From assembly GCA_017983795.1 (NCBI GenBank), contig JAGOAS010000001.1:310001-374000 (forward strand): 64,000 nt of DNA, in the 5' to 3' direction. The position numbers were made by a program, and so were the translations under genes. Below, one piece after another: positions 1 to 9,071 of this stretch; the stretch's first letter is position 1; every line of letters starts with the position of its first letter. The notes under the pieces were generated by a model. That model ran no database searches and was not told where the DNA came from. It saw nothing but the letters and a program-made list of their open reading frames with translations. This stretch comes from Piscinibacter sp. Its GTDB lineage: Bacteria; Pseudomonadota; Gammaproteobacteria; Burkholderiales; Burkholderiaceae_C.

Positions 1-279
1 GCGGTCGCCGAGGTGACCACCACCGAATACGTCGATGGCCAGCCGCGCAAGGTGACGGCCAGGTTCCGCGCCTATGCGAGCGCCGCCGACAGCTTCGCCG
101 ACTACGCGAAGCTGATGAAGACCAGCCCGCGCTACACCGGCGTCGTCTCCAACGCGACCACGGCGCAGGGCTTCGCGCAGGGCCTGCAGAACGCCGGCTA
201 CGCCACCGACCCGGCCTACGCCGACAAGCTGGCGCGCACCATCAACACCACGCTGCGCCTGCAGCGGGCCATGAGCTGA
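1..279 (+). CDS. flgJ: Flagellar rod assembly muramidase FlgJ, C-terminal part
   Basis: The 5' end lies outside the window; the 92 visible residues are open from base 1. They look like the end of the glucosaminidase (muramidase) domain of FlgJ, with the stretch FRAYASAADSFADYAKLM followed by YATDPAYADKLARTI, both typical of this peptidoglycan hydrolase family. FlgJ acts in the periplasm, where it caps the growing flagellar rod and opens the cell wall for it. It lies 13 bases before flgK and would be the penultimate early step before the hook-associated proteins in this flagellar operon. The catalytic glutamates are upstream of the window, so activity cannot be judged. Confidence 0.85.
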   Translation, partial: AVAEVTTTEYVDGQPRKVTARFRAYASAADSFADYAKLMKTSPRYTGVVSNATTAQGFAQGLQNAGYATDPAYADKLARTINTTLRLQRAMS

Positions 280-292
280 AGGACGGCCGAGC

Positions 293-2278
293 ATGAGCGC
301 TTCCGCACTGATGTCGCTGGGCGTGCGCGCGATGAGCGCGAACTACGCCGCCCTGCAGGCCACCGGCCACAACATCTCCAACGCCAACACCGAGGGCTAC
401 TCGCGCCAGAGCGTGGTGCTCGAGACCAACGGCGGCCAGTTCACCGGCGCCGGCTTCTTCGGCAAGGGCGTCAACGTCGCCACGGTGCAGCGCGAGCACA
501 GCGACTTCCTCACCCGCGAGGCGTCCACCACCAAGGCCATCGCCGCGGCCGACGAGGCGCGCAGCAGCCAGCTGCAGCAGTTGGAGAAGGTATTCCCGCT
601 CGGCGAGGACGGCATCGGCTACGCCGCCACCTCGATGTTCAACGCGCTGGTCGACGTGGCCAACAAGCCCGCCGACACCTCGGCGCGCCAGGTGGTGCTG
701 GCGCGCGCCGGCGAGTTCGCCACGCGCGTGAAGACCGCCGGCGAGCAGCTCGACACGCTGCAGCAGGGCGTCACCGAGGAGCTCAAGGCCAGCATCACGC
801 AGGTGAACATGCTGGCCGGCCGCGTCGCGGAGCTGAACCAGAAGATCGCTGCGGTGAAGGGCTCGGGCCAGTCGCACAACGACCTGCTCGACCAGCGCGA
901 CCAGACCATCAGCGAGATCAGCCGCTACGTGCAGGTCACCACCATGGAGGCGGGCGACGGCAGCATGAGCGTGTTCATCGGCGGCGGCCAGAAGCTGGTG
1001 CTGGGCAACCAGGCGACCAGGCTGGTGGCGGTGGCCGATGCCTACGACCCCTCGCGCCTGCAGCTCGGCGTGAACGATTCCGGCGCGGTGCGCGAGATGC
1101 CGCAGGAGCTGGTGACCGGCGGCTCGATCGCCGGGCTGCTGCGCTTCCAGAACGACGACCTGGTCAGCGCGCGCAACCAGCTCGGCCAGATCGCGGCGGC
1201 CGTGGCCGGCAGCGTCAACCGGCAGCAGGCGCTCGGCCTGGACGGCAGCCAGCCGCCGGCCAGCGGCGCGCCGCTGCTGACCGTCGGCGCGCCGCAGGTG
1301 CTGCCGGCATCGAGCAACACGGGCGGCGCCACCGTGTCGATCAGCGTCAGCAATCCGACCGAGCTTCAGGCGAGCGACTACGAACTGGTGCGCGACCCGG
1401 CGCTGCCGGCCGGCAGCTACACGCTGACGCGCCTGTCCGACGGCAACTCGCAGACGGTGACCGACGGCGCCATCGTCGACGGCTTCCAGATCAGCATCGG
1501 CGCGACGGCGCCGGCCGCCAACGACCGCTTCCTGCTGCAGCCGGTGTCGGCGGCATCGCGCAACGCCACGCTGGCGCTGGAGAACACGCGCGGCCTCGCG
1601 GCGGCCTCGCCGGTGGCGGCCACCTTCGACGTCGACAACATCGGCACCGCCTCGGTGGCCGCGCTGAGCGCGACGGCGGTGAACGCCGCGGCCGCGCCGC
1701 TGACCGCCACGATCACCTTCACCAACGACAGCGGCGCCTACAACTGGGAGCTGCGCGATGCCAGCAACGCGCTGGTGCGCAGCGGCACCGGCACCTGGAG
1801 CGCCGGCCAGGCGATCCGCAGCGACGCCTGGGCGCCCGCGACGCCGGCGCAGCGCTACGACTGGTCGCTCGATCTGTCGGGCGTGCCGCGCAGCGGCGAC
1901 GTGCTGACGGTGGGCAACACGCCCTTCCCGGCCTCGGACAACGGCAACGCGAAGGCCATGATGGCGCTGCGCGATGCCGGCCTGGTCGGCCAGAGCACGC
2001 TGCCCAGCGGCACCGTGGTGCCGGGCGCGAGCGTCACCGATGCCTACGCCAACATGCTCGCCGAGGTGGGCGTGCGCGTGCAGGGCGCGCAGCTGTCGGC
2101 CAAGCAGTCGGCCGCCATCGCCGACCAGGCCGATGCCAACCTCTCGGCCAAGGTCGGCGTCAACCTCGACGAGGAAGCCGCACGGCTGATCCAGTTCCAG
2201 CAGAGTTACCAGGCCGCGGCCAAGATCCTGCAGGTGGCGCAGTCGCTGTTCGACACGCTGCTGCAGACCGCCGGCTGA
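293..2278 (+). CDS. flgK: Flagellar hook-associated protein 1 FlgK
   Basis: This 661-residue protein forms the first hook-filament junction zone. The N-terminus carries the rod/hook family signature (SANYAALQATGHNISNAN, then TEGYSRQ) and the C-terminus ends with a heptad-like helix (LIQFQQSYQAAAKILQVAQS) that packs in the D0 domain. It is about 110 residues longer than E. coli FlgK; the extra length sits in the middle (roughly residues 340-560), an Ala/Ser/Thr-rich surface-exposed domain that varies between species. It is exported by the flagellar type III system, so it has no signal peptide. The start at 293 follows a purine-rich AAGGACGG and 13 bases of spacing after flgJ. flgL follows 14 bases downstream in the same operon. 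Confidence 0.95.
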   Translation: MSASALMSLGVRAMSANYAALQATGHNISNANTEGYSRQSVVLETNGGQFTGAGFFGKGVNVATVQREHSDFLTREASTTKAIAAADEARSSQLQQLEKVFPLGEDGIGYAATSMFNALVDVANKPADTSARQVVLARAGEFATRVKTAGEQLDTLQQGVTEELKASITQVNMLAGRVAELNQKIAAVKGSGQSHNDLLDQRDQTISEISRYVQVTTMEAGDGSMSVFIGGGQKLVLGNQATRLVAVADAYDPSRLQLGVNDSGAVREMPQELVTGGSIAGLLRFQNDDLVSARNQLGQIAAAVAGSVNRQQALGLDGSQPPASGAPLLTVGAPQVLPASSNTGGATVSISVSNPTELQASDYELVRDPALPAGSYTLTRLSDGNSQTVTDGAIVDGFQISIGATAPAANDRFLLQPVSAASRNATLALENTRGLAAASPVAATFDVDNIGTASVAALSATAVNAAAAPLTATITFTNDSGAYNWELRDASNALVRSGTGTWSAGQAIRSDAWAPATPAQRYDWSLDLSGVPRSGDVLTVGNTPFPASDNGNAKAMMALRDAGLVGQSTLPSGTVVPGASVTDAYANMLAEVGVRVQGAQLSAKQSAAIADQADANLSAKVGVNLDEEAARLIQFQQSYQAAAKILQVAQSLFDTLLQTAG

Positions 2279-2292
2279 GAAGGAGAACCACC

Positions 2293-3495
2293 ATGAGCCT
2301 GCGCATCAGCACCCGGCGCGCCAACGAATCCGGCATCGAAACGCTGCAGAAGCGCCAGGTCGAGATGGCCGACGCCCAGGAGCGCCTGACCAGCGGCAAG
2401 CGCGTGAGCCGCGCCAGCGACGACCCGGCCGCGGCGGCGCGCGCCGAGCGCGCGCTGGCCGGCCAGATGCGCGCCGAGACCAGCCAGCGCGCGGTGGACG
2501 CGAGCCGCACCGCGATGTCGCTGACCGAGACGGCGATGGGCGATTCGCTCGAGCTGCTGCAGCAGGCGCGCGAGGCCCTGGTGGCGGCGGGCAATGCCTC
2601 CTACAGCGATCAGGAGCGCAGCAACCTGGCCGAGAAGATCAAGGCGATCCGCAACCAGCTGCTCTCGGTGGCGAATCGCAGCGACGGCGCCGGCAGCTAC
2701 CTGTTCGGCGGGCAGGGCGCGACCACGCAACCCTTCGTCGACGCGCCCGGCGGCGTGGCCTACAAGGGCGTGAGCGGCGAGCGCCGCACCGAGGCCGGCA
2801 CCGATCTGCCGCTGACGGTCAACGGCGACGGCGTCTTCATGACCGCGCGCACCGGCAACGGCGTATTCCAGACCAGCGCGGGCGCGGGCGTCACCAACGC
2901 GTGGATCGACAACGGCCAGGTCAGCAACCCTTCCGCGCTGACCGGCTCGACCTACACGCTGCAGTTCAGCGTCTCCGGCGGCGCCACCACCTATGCGGTG
3001 CTGAAGGACGGCAACCCCACCGCGGTGACCGCGGCGCCCTACGTGTCGGGCCAGGACATCACGGTCGACGGCATGAGCTTTCGCATCAGCGGCACGCCGG
3101 CCAACGCCGACAGCTTCACGGTGCAGCCATCGAGCTCGACGCTGTCGATCTTCGACACGCTCGACCGCGCGGTCACGCAGCTCGCCACCAAGGGCCGCAG
3201 CACGGCGCAGATCGCCCAGGGCAACACCGACGGGCTGCGCGACATCGACCAGACCCTGGCGCAGCTGCAGGGCGCGCGCGCGGTGGCCGGCGAGATGCTC
3301 TCGCGCATCGAGGGCGAGACCTTGCGCCTGGCCGGCCAGAAGCTCGCCAACCAGACGGAACGCAGCAATGCGGAAGATTTGGACATGACGGACGCCATCT
3401 CCAAGTTCCAGAACATGCAAACCGGCTACGATGCCGCGCTGAAGTCGTACTCGATGGTGCAGCGCCTGTCGCTGTTCGACTACCTCAACGCTTGA
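2293..3495 (+). CDS. flgL: Flagellar hook-associated protein 3 FlgL
   Basis: 400 residues. FlgL forms the second junction zone between hook and filament. The N-terminal flagellin-like D0/D1 segment is visible (MSLRISTRRANESGIETLQK, and SGKRVSRASDDPAAAARAER, the flagellin-family SDDP motif), as is the C-terminal amphipathic segment (AISKFQNMQTGYDAALKSYS). The middle holds a variable domain, making it about 80 residues longer than the E. coli protein. A strong ribosome site (AAGGAG) lies 8 bases before the ATG. Its stop overlaps the next start by one base (TGATG), so the HDOD gene is probably translationally coupled. Confidence 0.95.
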   Translation: MSLRISTRRANESGIETLQKRQVEMADAQERLTSGKRVSRASDDPAAAARAERALAGQMRAETSQRAVDASRTAMSLTETAMGDSLELLQQAREALVAAGNASYSDQERSNLAEKIKAIRNQLLSVANRSDGAGSYLFGGQGATTQPFVDAPGGVAYKGVSGERRTEAGTDLPLTVNGDGVFMTARTGNGVFQTSAGAGVTNAWIDNGQVSNPSALTGSTYTLQFSVSGGATTYAVLKDGNPTAVTAAPYVSGQDITVDGMSFRISGTPANADSFTVQPSSSTLSIFDTLDRAVTQLATKGRSTAQIAQGNTDGLRDIDQTLAQLQGARAVAGEMLSRIEGETLRLAGQKLANQTERSNAEDLDMTDAISKFQNMQTGYDAALKSYSMVQRLSLFDYLNA

Positions 3496-4700
3496 TGCCC
3501 ATGCTCGACGTCGCGATCCTCGGCCAGGTGGCCTTCGGCTACTCGCCCTACATCGACAAGAACCGCTCGGTCTCGGCGACGCGGCTGACCGTCTTTCCGC
3601 TGCGCCCCGACATGGCGCCCGACGCGGCGCAGCTGCTCGAGGCCATCGCCGGCGTGTGGCCGGCCGACGGCGGCAAGGTGTCGCTCAACGTGGCCAGCGA
3701 ATCGCTGCTGCAGGAGCTGATGCAGGCGCAGCCGGCCGGCAACGTGATGGTCGAGATCCCGGCTTTCATGGCCTGCGATGCGGCCAACACCGCGGCCATC
3801 GTCGCGCTGCACGGCCACGGTAATACGCTGCTGCTCAAGGGCCGGCCGCTGGCCGAGCTGCCGCGCGAGGTGCTGCCCTGCTTCAAATATTCGATCATCG
3901 ACCTGGCCGACGATCGCCGCCTCGACGGCACCCAGCCGCCGCCCGGCGTGACGCGCAGCATCCCGCACCTGCAGGCCGGCGTGCGCACCATCGCGCAGAT
4001 GGAGCAGGCCTTCGCGCGCGGCGCCGAGTCGGTGCTGGGCTGGCCGATCGACGATGCCATCCAGGGCGGCGCCAAGGCCAAGGTGGCCGGCCAGCCGGAC
4101 ATGCAGGCGATGGTCGAGCTGATCCGACAGGTCGATGCCGCCGAGCCGATCGAGAAGCTGGAGAACACGCTCAAGCGCGATCCCTCGCTCGCCTTCAAGC
4201 TGATGCGCTACATCAACTCGCCGGCCTTCGGGCTGCGCGTGGAGATCAGCTCGTTCCGCCACGCCATCATGATGCTCGGCTACAAGCGCCTCAAGCGCTG
4301 GGTGGCGCTGCTGCTGGCCACCGCCAGCAAGGACGTCAACATGCGGCCGGTGATGTTCGCCGCCGTGCGCCGCGGGCTGCTGATGGAGGAGCTCGGCCGC
4401 TCCGCGGGCGACGAGGAGATGCGCAGCGAGCTGTTCATCTGCGGCGTGTTCTCGCTGCTCGACCGCATGTTCCAGCAGCCCTTCTCCGACCTGTTCGCGA
4501 GCATCCCGGTGCCCGAGCGCGTCGTCCAGGCGCTGACCAAGGAGAGCGGCCCGTTCCAGCCCTATGTGAACATGGTGCACGCGATCGAGAACGAATCGCT
4601 GTTCGACTTCCGCGAAGCCGCCGACGCGCTGATGCTGGGTGTCAGCGAAGTCAACCGCGCGCAGCTGCGCGCCCTCACCGCCGCATCGCAACTCGAATGA
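3495..4700 (+). CDS. HDOD-domain signalling protein with degenerate EAL-like N-terminus
   Basis: 401 residues, soluble. The C-terminal half (about residues 200-400) is an HDOD domain: EKLENTLKRDPSLAFKLMRYI then SSFRHAIMMLGYKRLKRWVA, the hallmark helices of this HD-related, non-catalytic signalling domain. The N-terminal half has the YuxH-type layout, with a greatly eroded EAL-like domain lacking the EAL motif and metal residues, so I do not expect phosphodiesterase activity. Proteins of this type often act in motility and c-di-GMP circuits, which fits its place directly after flgL and before the PAS kinase. Start at the ATG overlapping the flgL stop; a second in-frame ATG lies two codons later (3501). 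Confidence 0.8.
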   Translation: MPMLDVAILGQVAFGYSPYIDKNRSVSATRLTVFPLRPDMAPDAAQLLEAIAGVWPADGGKVSLNVASESLLQELMQAQPAGNVMVEIPAFMACDAANTAAIVALHGHGNTLLLKGRPLAELPREVLPCFKYSIIDLADDRRLDGTQPPPGVTRSIPHLQAGVRTIAQMEQAFARGAESVLGWPIDDAIQGGAKAKVAGQPDMQAMVELIRQVDAAEPIEKLENTLKRDPSLAFKLMRYINSPAFGLRVEISSFRHAIMMLGYKRLKRWVALLLATASKDVNMRPVMFAAVRRGLLMEELGRSAGDEEMRSELFICGVFSLLDRMFQQPFSDLFASIPVPERVVQALTKESGPFQPYVNMVHAIENESLFDFREAADALMLGVSEVNRAQLRALTAASQLE

Positions 4701-4716
4701 AGGGAACCCGGGCCCC

Positions 4717-7700
4717 GTGGCAGTAAGGGGCCCGATTCGCCCCGAAACCCGGCTGCCGCTGGCGGCCTGGATGCCCCTGCTCGACACCCTGGCCGAGCCG
4801 GTGCTGCTGTTCGATGCCGACGGCGTCGTCGCCTTCGCCAACCGTGCCGCGCAAGGCCCCTTGCACTCTGCCGTGGGGCAGGGCGTGGCCGCGCTGGCGC
4901 CCTGGCTGGGCGCCGCCGCCACCGAGTGGCTGCAGGCCGCGCAGCGCGGCGCGCCGCGTGCCGCCGAGCCGCCGCCAGCCGAGCTGAACGATGCGCGCCG
5001 CGCCAGCCTGGCCTGGCGCCGGCTCGACTCCGGCGAAGGCGTGCTCAGCCTGCAGCTGCAGGCCTGCGCCGCGCCGCAGCAGGCCTTCCGCGTCGTCTGG
5101 GATGCGCCCTTTCCCGCCGTCCTGCAGGACGCCGAGTTCCGCCTCGTCGACGTCAACCCTGCCTTTCTCGAATTCAGCGGCCGCACGCGCGAATGGCTGA
5201 TCGGCCGCGACCCGATCGAGCTGCATCCGGCGGAAGACCGGCCGGCCAGCCTGGCCGCGCGCGAGGCCTTCCTCGCCGCGCGCGACGATGCGCAGGCCGG
5301 CGCGCTGTTCGAGCAGCGCCTGCTCGACGCCGACGGCCGCGAGCGCTGGTACCGCGCGACGCGCCAGCGCGTCGGCGACGACACGGGCCGCAGCCTGCTG
5401 CTGACCGTGATGCAGGATTCGACCGCCGAGCATGCGGCGCGCCAGCGCGCCGACCGCTCGGCGCGCGAGCTCGACCACTGGTTCGATCTCAGCACCGTCG
5501 GCATGGTGCTGTTCGACGAGCGCGGCCTGCTGGTGCGCAGCAACCCCGCCTTCGAGGCTCTGGTGGGCAGCATGCCGGTACTGTTGGAGGAGGCGAGCGA
5601 GCCGCTGCGCGAGTTGCTGTGCTGGCAGGGCGACGCCGTGGCACCCGAGCTGCGCCCCGGCGCGCCGCCGCTGGAGCGCCAGGTGTGGATGCCGGGCGCC
5701 GAGGGCACGCCGCTGCGGCTGCGCTCCATCGTGCGCTGCTACAAGGCGCCGGGCGGCGCGCCGCGCTTCATGGCGGTGGTGGAAGACCGCAGCGTCGAGG
5801 AGGAGCGCGATCTCGCCCAGCTGCAGATCGGCGCGATGATGGATACCGCCGGCGTCGGCCTGGCCACCTTCGCCGAATCGCAGGGCTGGGTGCGCCAGCG
5901 CCAGGGCGGCAGCGGCGCGGGCGGCGCCTCGTCGGCGCTGCAGGCGATCGGCCGCGACGTGGTGCTGCCCGATTCGATTCCCGAATACGAACGCCTGCAG
6001 CGCGCGCTGCGCCAGGGCGAGCGCGCCGAGGTGCGCTACGCCGTGCGCCATCCCGATCTCGGCCAGCGCTGGCTGCTCACGCGCGTCGAGCCGGCCATGC
6101 TGGCCTCGGGCAAGCGCACCACCTCGGTGGTGACGCTGGACGTCACCGAGCAGGAGCAGGCGCGTTCGCGCAGCGAGGAACTGCTGCGCGAGATGACCAG
6201 CATCCTCGAGAGCACGGTGACCGGCATCGCGCACCTGCGCGGCGAGCATCTGGTGCGCTGCAACCACCGCTTCGAGGCGATGCTCGGGCTGCCCGCCGGC
6301 GTGGCCGCCGGCCGCTCGCTGGCCGAGCTGTTCGCGGCCCATCCGAAGGTGCTGGAGATCGCCACCGAGGCGCAGCGCACGCTCGCCGAGGGCGAGGTGA
6401 TGGAGGCCGAGTTCGAGCTTGCGCCGCCGGGGCACCCGGTGCTCTGGTACGGCCTGTCGGTGCGGCGCAGCGGCGGCCCGGCGGGGGCGATCGAACTGAT
6501 CGCGGTGCTGTCGGACATCACCCGGCTCAAGCTGCAGCAGCGCGAGCTGGAGCTGGCCGCGCGCGACCGCGAGCTGATGTTCAGCCTCTCCGAGGTGGGC
6601 ATCGCCTCGGTGCGCGACGGGCGCATCCAGCGCGCCAACGACGCACTGGCGCAGCTGGCCGGCTGGCCGGCCGCGGACCTCGCCGGGCTGACCCTCTCCA
6701 CGCTGTACGCCGATCCGGCCGACTACGCGCGCCGCTGGCCGCAGCAGGAGCGCGAGCTGCGCGCGCAGGGGCGCTGGAGCGGTGAGCTGCAGCTGCGCCA
6801 GCGCGACGGCGCGCCGCTGTGGGTGCAGCTCGGCCTGCGCCTGGTGCAGCGCGGCGAGCTGGCGGCCGGCTTCATCGCCAGCTTCGTCAACGTCGACGCG
6901 CGCCATCGCGCCGAGCTGGCGGTGGCGCTGCAGGCCGAGCGCACGCGCGCCATCCTCGACTCGGTGCTGGTGGGCATCGTCACGGTGGGCGCCAACGGCA
7001 TCGAGTGGATGAACCGCTCGGCGCGGCGCATGTTCGGCGGCGATCTGGCCGATTTCCTGCAGCAGCCGATCTCGACCGTGGCCACGCCCGAGCCCACGCA
7101 CCCGTTCCGCCGCACCCACTACCTCGAGGAGCTCGCCGAGGGCCAGGCCGAGACCTTCGAGTGCCGCGTCAAGGCGCGCGACGGCCGCGAGTTCTGGGTG
7201 GTGGGCAACGCGGTGGCGACCAGCCGCGAATCGACCGGCCGCCAGCTCACCTACGCGCTGCTCGACATCGAGCGGCGCCGCCAGGCCGAGGCGCGCGTGT
7301 CGGAGGCGCAGGCCTCGCTGCAACGCATCATCGAGGCGGCGCCGATGGCGATCACGCTCAGCGAGGCGCGCTCGCTGAAGGTGATCCAGGCCAACCAGGT
7401 GGCGGCGCACAACGCCGGCCGCACGCCGGCCGAGCTGATCGGCCTCGCGCCCGAGCAGCTGTTCGACGCGCCCACCGCGGCGCAGCGCCGCGCCGACATG
7501 GAGCGCGCGCTGGCCACGCGCGAGCTGACGCAGCACGAATACCGCATCACGCTCGACGGCCAGGCGCAGGTGTGGGATACGCGCTACCTACCGCTGGCCA
7601 CGCAGCCCGGGCAGGCGCCCGACCAGCTGCTGATGGTGGCCAGCGACGTCACCGAGCAGCGCGCCGCGCAGGAGGCGCGCTTCGAGGCGGCCATCGCGCA

Positions 7701-8310
7701 GCGCGAGATGCTGGTCAAGGAAGTGCACCACCGCATTAAGAACAACCTGCAGGGCGTGGCCGGCCTGCTGCAGCAGATCGCGCAGCGCAAGCCCGAAGTG
7801 GCCGGCGTGATGTCGGAGGTGATCGGCCAGGTGCAGGCGATCGCGCAGGTCTACGGCCTGCAGGTCGGCGCCAGCGGGCCGCTGCGCGTCAAGAGCGTGG
7901 TCGAGGCGATCGCCGGCTCGGTGCAGCGCACCTTCGGCCGCACCATCCGCTTCGTGCTTGACGGCCCGGCGCCGCAGCGCTGGGCGCTGCCCGAGGCCGA
8001 GTCGATCCCGATCGCGCTGACCGTCAACGAACTGCTGACCAACGCCGTGAAGCACAGCGCCAGCGGCGGCGAGGTCGAGTGCACGCTGAGTTGCGGCGAG
8101 GAGGGCGTGCGCATCGTCATCGTCAATGCCGGCCGGCTGCCCGAGGGCTTCAACCTGGCGCGCGTGCCGGGCGGCGTTTCCGGGCTGGGCCTGGTGCGCG
8201 CGCTGCTGCCGCGGCGCAGCGCGGCGCTCGCCATAGCGCAGCAGGGCGAGCAGGTGCACACCAGCGTCCGGCTGGACCCGCCCAGCATCACGCGGCTCGA
8301 CTCCGCATGA
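4717..8310 (+). CDS. Multi-PAS sensor histidine kinase, HisKA_2 (HWE-like) type
   Basis: About 1,197 residues without an evident transmembrane segment, so probably cytoplasmic. Roughly eight PAS-like repeats can be picked out (for instance GMVLFDERGLLVRSNPAFEA, and GIASVRDGRIQRANDALAQL), each followed by short coupling helices. The kinase core starts near residue 1,000 with LVKEVHHRIKNNLQ, the phospho-acceptor motif of HisKA_2 kinases, then an HATPase with N box VNELLTNAVKHS and G box GLGLVRAL. Such kinases usually partner ANTAR regulators (as EutW with EutV), and one follows directly. I chose GTG 4717 because AAGGGA lies 10 bases before it and it does not overlap the HDOD gene; an ATG at 4639 in the same frame would overlap by 62 bases. 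What the PAS stack senses is unknown. Confidence 0.85.
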   Translation: MAVRGPIRPETRLPLAAWMPLLDTLAEPVLLFDADGVVAFANRAAQGPLHSAVGQGVAALAPWLGAAATEWLQAAQRGAPRAAEPPPAELNDARRASLAWRRLDSGEGVLSLQLQACAAPQQAFRVVWDAPFPAVLQDAEFRLVDVNPAFLEFSGRTREWLIGRDPIELHPAEDRPASLAAREAFLAARDDAQAGALFEQRLLDADGRERWYRATRQRVGDDTGRSLLLTVMQDSTAEHAARQRADRSARELDHWFDLSTVGMVLFDERGLLVRSNPAFEALVGSMPVLLEEASEPLRELLCWQGDAVAPELRPGAPPLERQVWMPGAEGTPLRLRSIVRCYKAPGGAPRFMAVVEDRSVEEERDLAQLQIGAMMDTAGVGLATFAESQGWVRQRQGGSGAGGASSALQAIGRDVVLPDSIPEYERLQRALRQGERAEVRYAVRHPDLGQRWLLTRVEPAMLASGKRTTSVVTLDVTEQEQARSRSEELLREMTSILESTVTGIAHLRGEHLVRCNHRFEAMLGLPAGVAAGRSLAELFAAHPKVLEIATEAQRTLAEGEVMEAEFELAPPGHPVLWYGLSVRRSGGPAGAIELIAVLSDITRLKLQQRELELAARDRELMFSLSEVGIASVRDGRIQRANDALAQLAGWPAADLAGLTLSTLYADPADYARRWPQQERELRAQGRWSGELQLRQRDGAPLWVQLGLRLVQRGELAAGFIASFVNVDARHRAELAVALQAERTRAILDSVLVGIVTVGANGIEWMNRSARRMFGGDLADFLQQPISTVATPEPTHPFRRTHYLEELAEGQAETFECRVKARDGREFWVVGNAVATSRESTGRQLTYALLDIERRRQAEARVSEAQASLQRIIEAAPMAITLSEARSLKVIQANQVAAHNAGRTPAELIGLAPEQLFDAPTAAQRRADMERALATRELTQHEYRITLDGQAQVWDTRYLPLATQPGQAPDQLLMVASDVTEQRAAQEARFEAAIAQREMLVKEVHHRIKNNLQGVAGLLQQIAQRKPEVAGVMSEVIGQVQAIAQVYGLQVGASGPLRVKSVVEAIAGSVQRTFGRTIRFVLDGPAPQRWALPEAESIPIALTVNELLTNAVKHSASGGEVECTLSCGEEGVRIVIVNAGRLPEGFNLARVPGGVSGLGLVRALLPRRSAALAIAQQGEQVHTSVRLDPPSITRLDSA

Positions 8311-8380
8311 GGCGCATGAGAGGGCAGCGCAAATTCGCGGACAATCCGCGTCAATTCCGATCAGGCAAGGAGACGTGTCG

Positions 8381-8980
8381 GTGAGCGCGACGGCCAAGGG
8401 CACGATCCTCGTGGTGGACGACGACCGGCTGGTGCTGGCCACGCTGGTGCACGGCCTGGCCCAGGCCGGCTACCAGGTGATCGACGCCGACAACGGCAAC
8501 GACGCCATCCTGCTGGCGCGCGAGCACCGGCCCGATCTGGCGCTGCTGGACATCCGCATGGAAGGCATGAGCGGCTTCGACGTGGCCGAGACGCTGCGCG
8601 ACAAGTACCGCATCCCCTTCATGTTCCTCTCGGCCTTCAGCGACGACGCAACGGTCGCGCAGGTCAAGGCGCTCGGCGCGGTGGCCTACCTCGTCAAGCC
8701 GCTGGACATCCGCCAGATCGTGCCGGCGGTCGAGGCGGCGCTGGCCAACGTCGGCGCGCGCCGCGCCGCGGCGCCTCCGGCTGCACCGGTGCCCGCGCCG
8801 ATGGTGCTCGATCCGGTGGTGGCGATGGCGGTGGGCGTGCTGATGCACCGCTACTCGCTCACGCGCGGCGCGGCGCTCGAGCGCCTCGAACGCCAGGCCC
8901 AGAGCGAGCAGCGTGCGCCGGCCGAGCAGGCCGAGCGGCTGCTGCAGGCGGTCGAGCTGCTTTCCAGTTCGGGGCAGTAA
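8381..8980 (+). CDS. Response regulator with ANTAR RNA-binding output domain
   Basis: 199 residues. The receiver domain (about 5-120) has the acidic pocket VVDDD, phospho-acceptor Asp in LALLDIRMEGM and the switch Lys in YLVKPLD. After a Pro/Ala linker the last ~55 residues (MHRYSLTRGAALERLERQAQ onward) match an ANTAR domain, a three-helix RNA-binding module that prevents transcription termination by stabilising paired stem-loops in target mRNA leaders. It is therefore likely a transcription antiterminator controlled by the PAS kinase just upstream. GTG 8381 is preferred over GTG 8375 because AAGGAG (8367-8372) is 8 rather than 2 bases away. The two genes are separated by 70 bases that contain a short GC-rich hairpin. 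Confidence 0.85.
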   Translation: MSATAKGTILVVDDDRLVLATLVHGLAQAGYQVIDADNGNDAILLAREHRPDLALLDIRMEGMSGFDVAETLRDKYRIPFMFLSAFSDDATVAQVKALGAVAYLVKPLDIRQIVPAVEAALANVGARRAAAPPAAPVPAPMVLDPVVAMAVGVLMHRYSLTRGAALERLERQAQSEQRAPAEQAERLLQAVELLSSSGQ

Positions 8981-9000
8981 GCCGTCGACCGGCCAGCGCA

Positions 9001-9060
9001 CGGCCGCTCCGAAGCGGCCGGTCGACCCCCTCGGGGGGTGGCTGCGGTACACCGCAGCCG
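9001..9060. repeat. Triple-hairpin intergenic element between convergent genes
   Basis: Three inverted repeats follow one another: CGGCCGCT/AGCGGCCG (9001-9020, 4-base loop), ACCCCC/GGGGGT (9025-9039) and GGCTGCGGT/ACCGCAGCC (9040-9059, 2-base spacer). The element fills the gap between the convergent ANTAR regulator and histidine kinase and probably ends transcription from both sides, although no T-run is present. Its C-run/G-run hairpin resembles part of the element at 26003-26085, so it may belong to a dispersed intergenic repeat family. Confidence 0.6.
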
Positions 9061-9071
9061 GGGGCACCGGT

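Noticed and set aside
3480-7536. Long open frames on the minus strand opposite the HDOD and PAS-kinase genes
   Set aside because: They are rich in Arg, Ala, Gly and His with no domain, and mirror the GC-rich third positions of the real plus-strand genes. The same explanation covers the long antisense frames opposite flgK, the GGDEF genes, glnS, hemF, rng, msbA and the suf genes.
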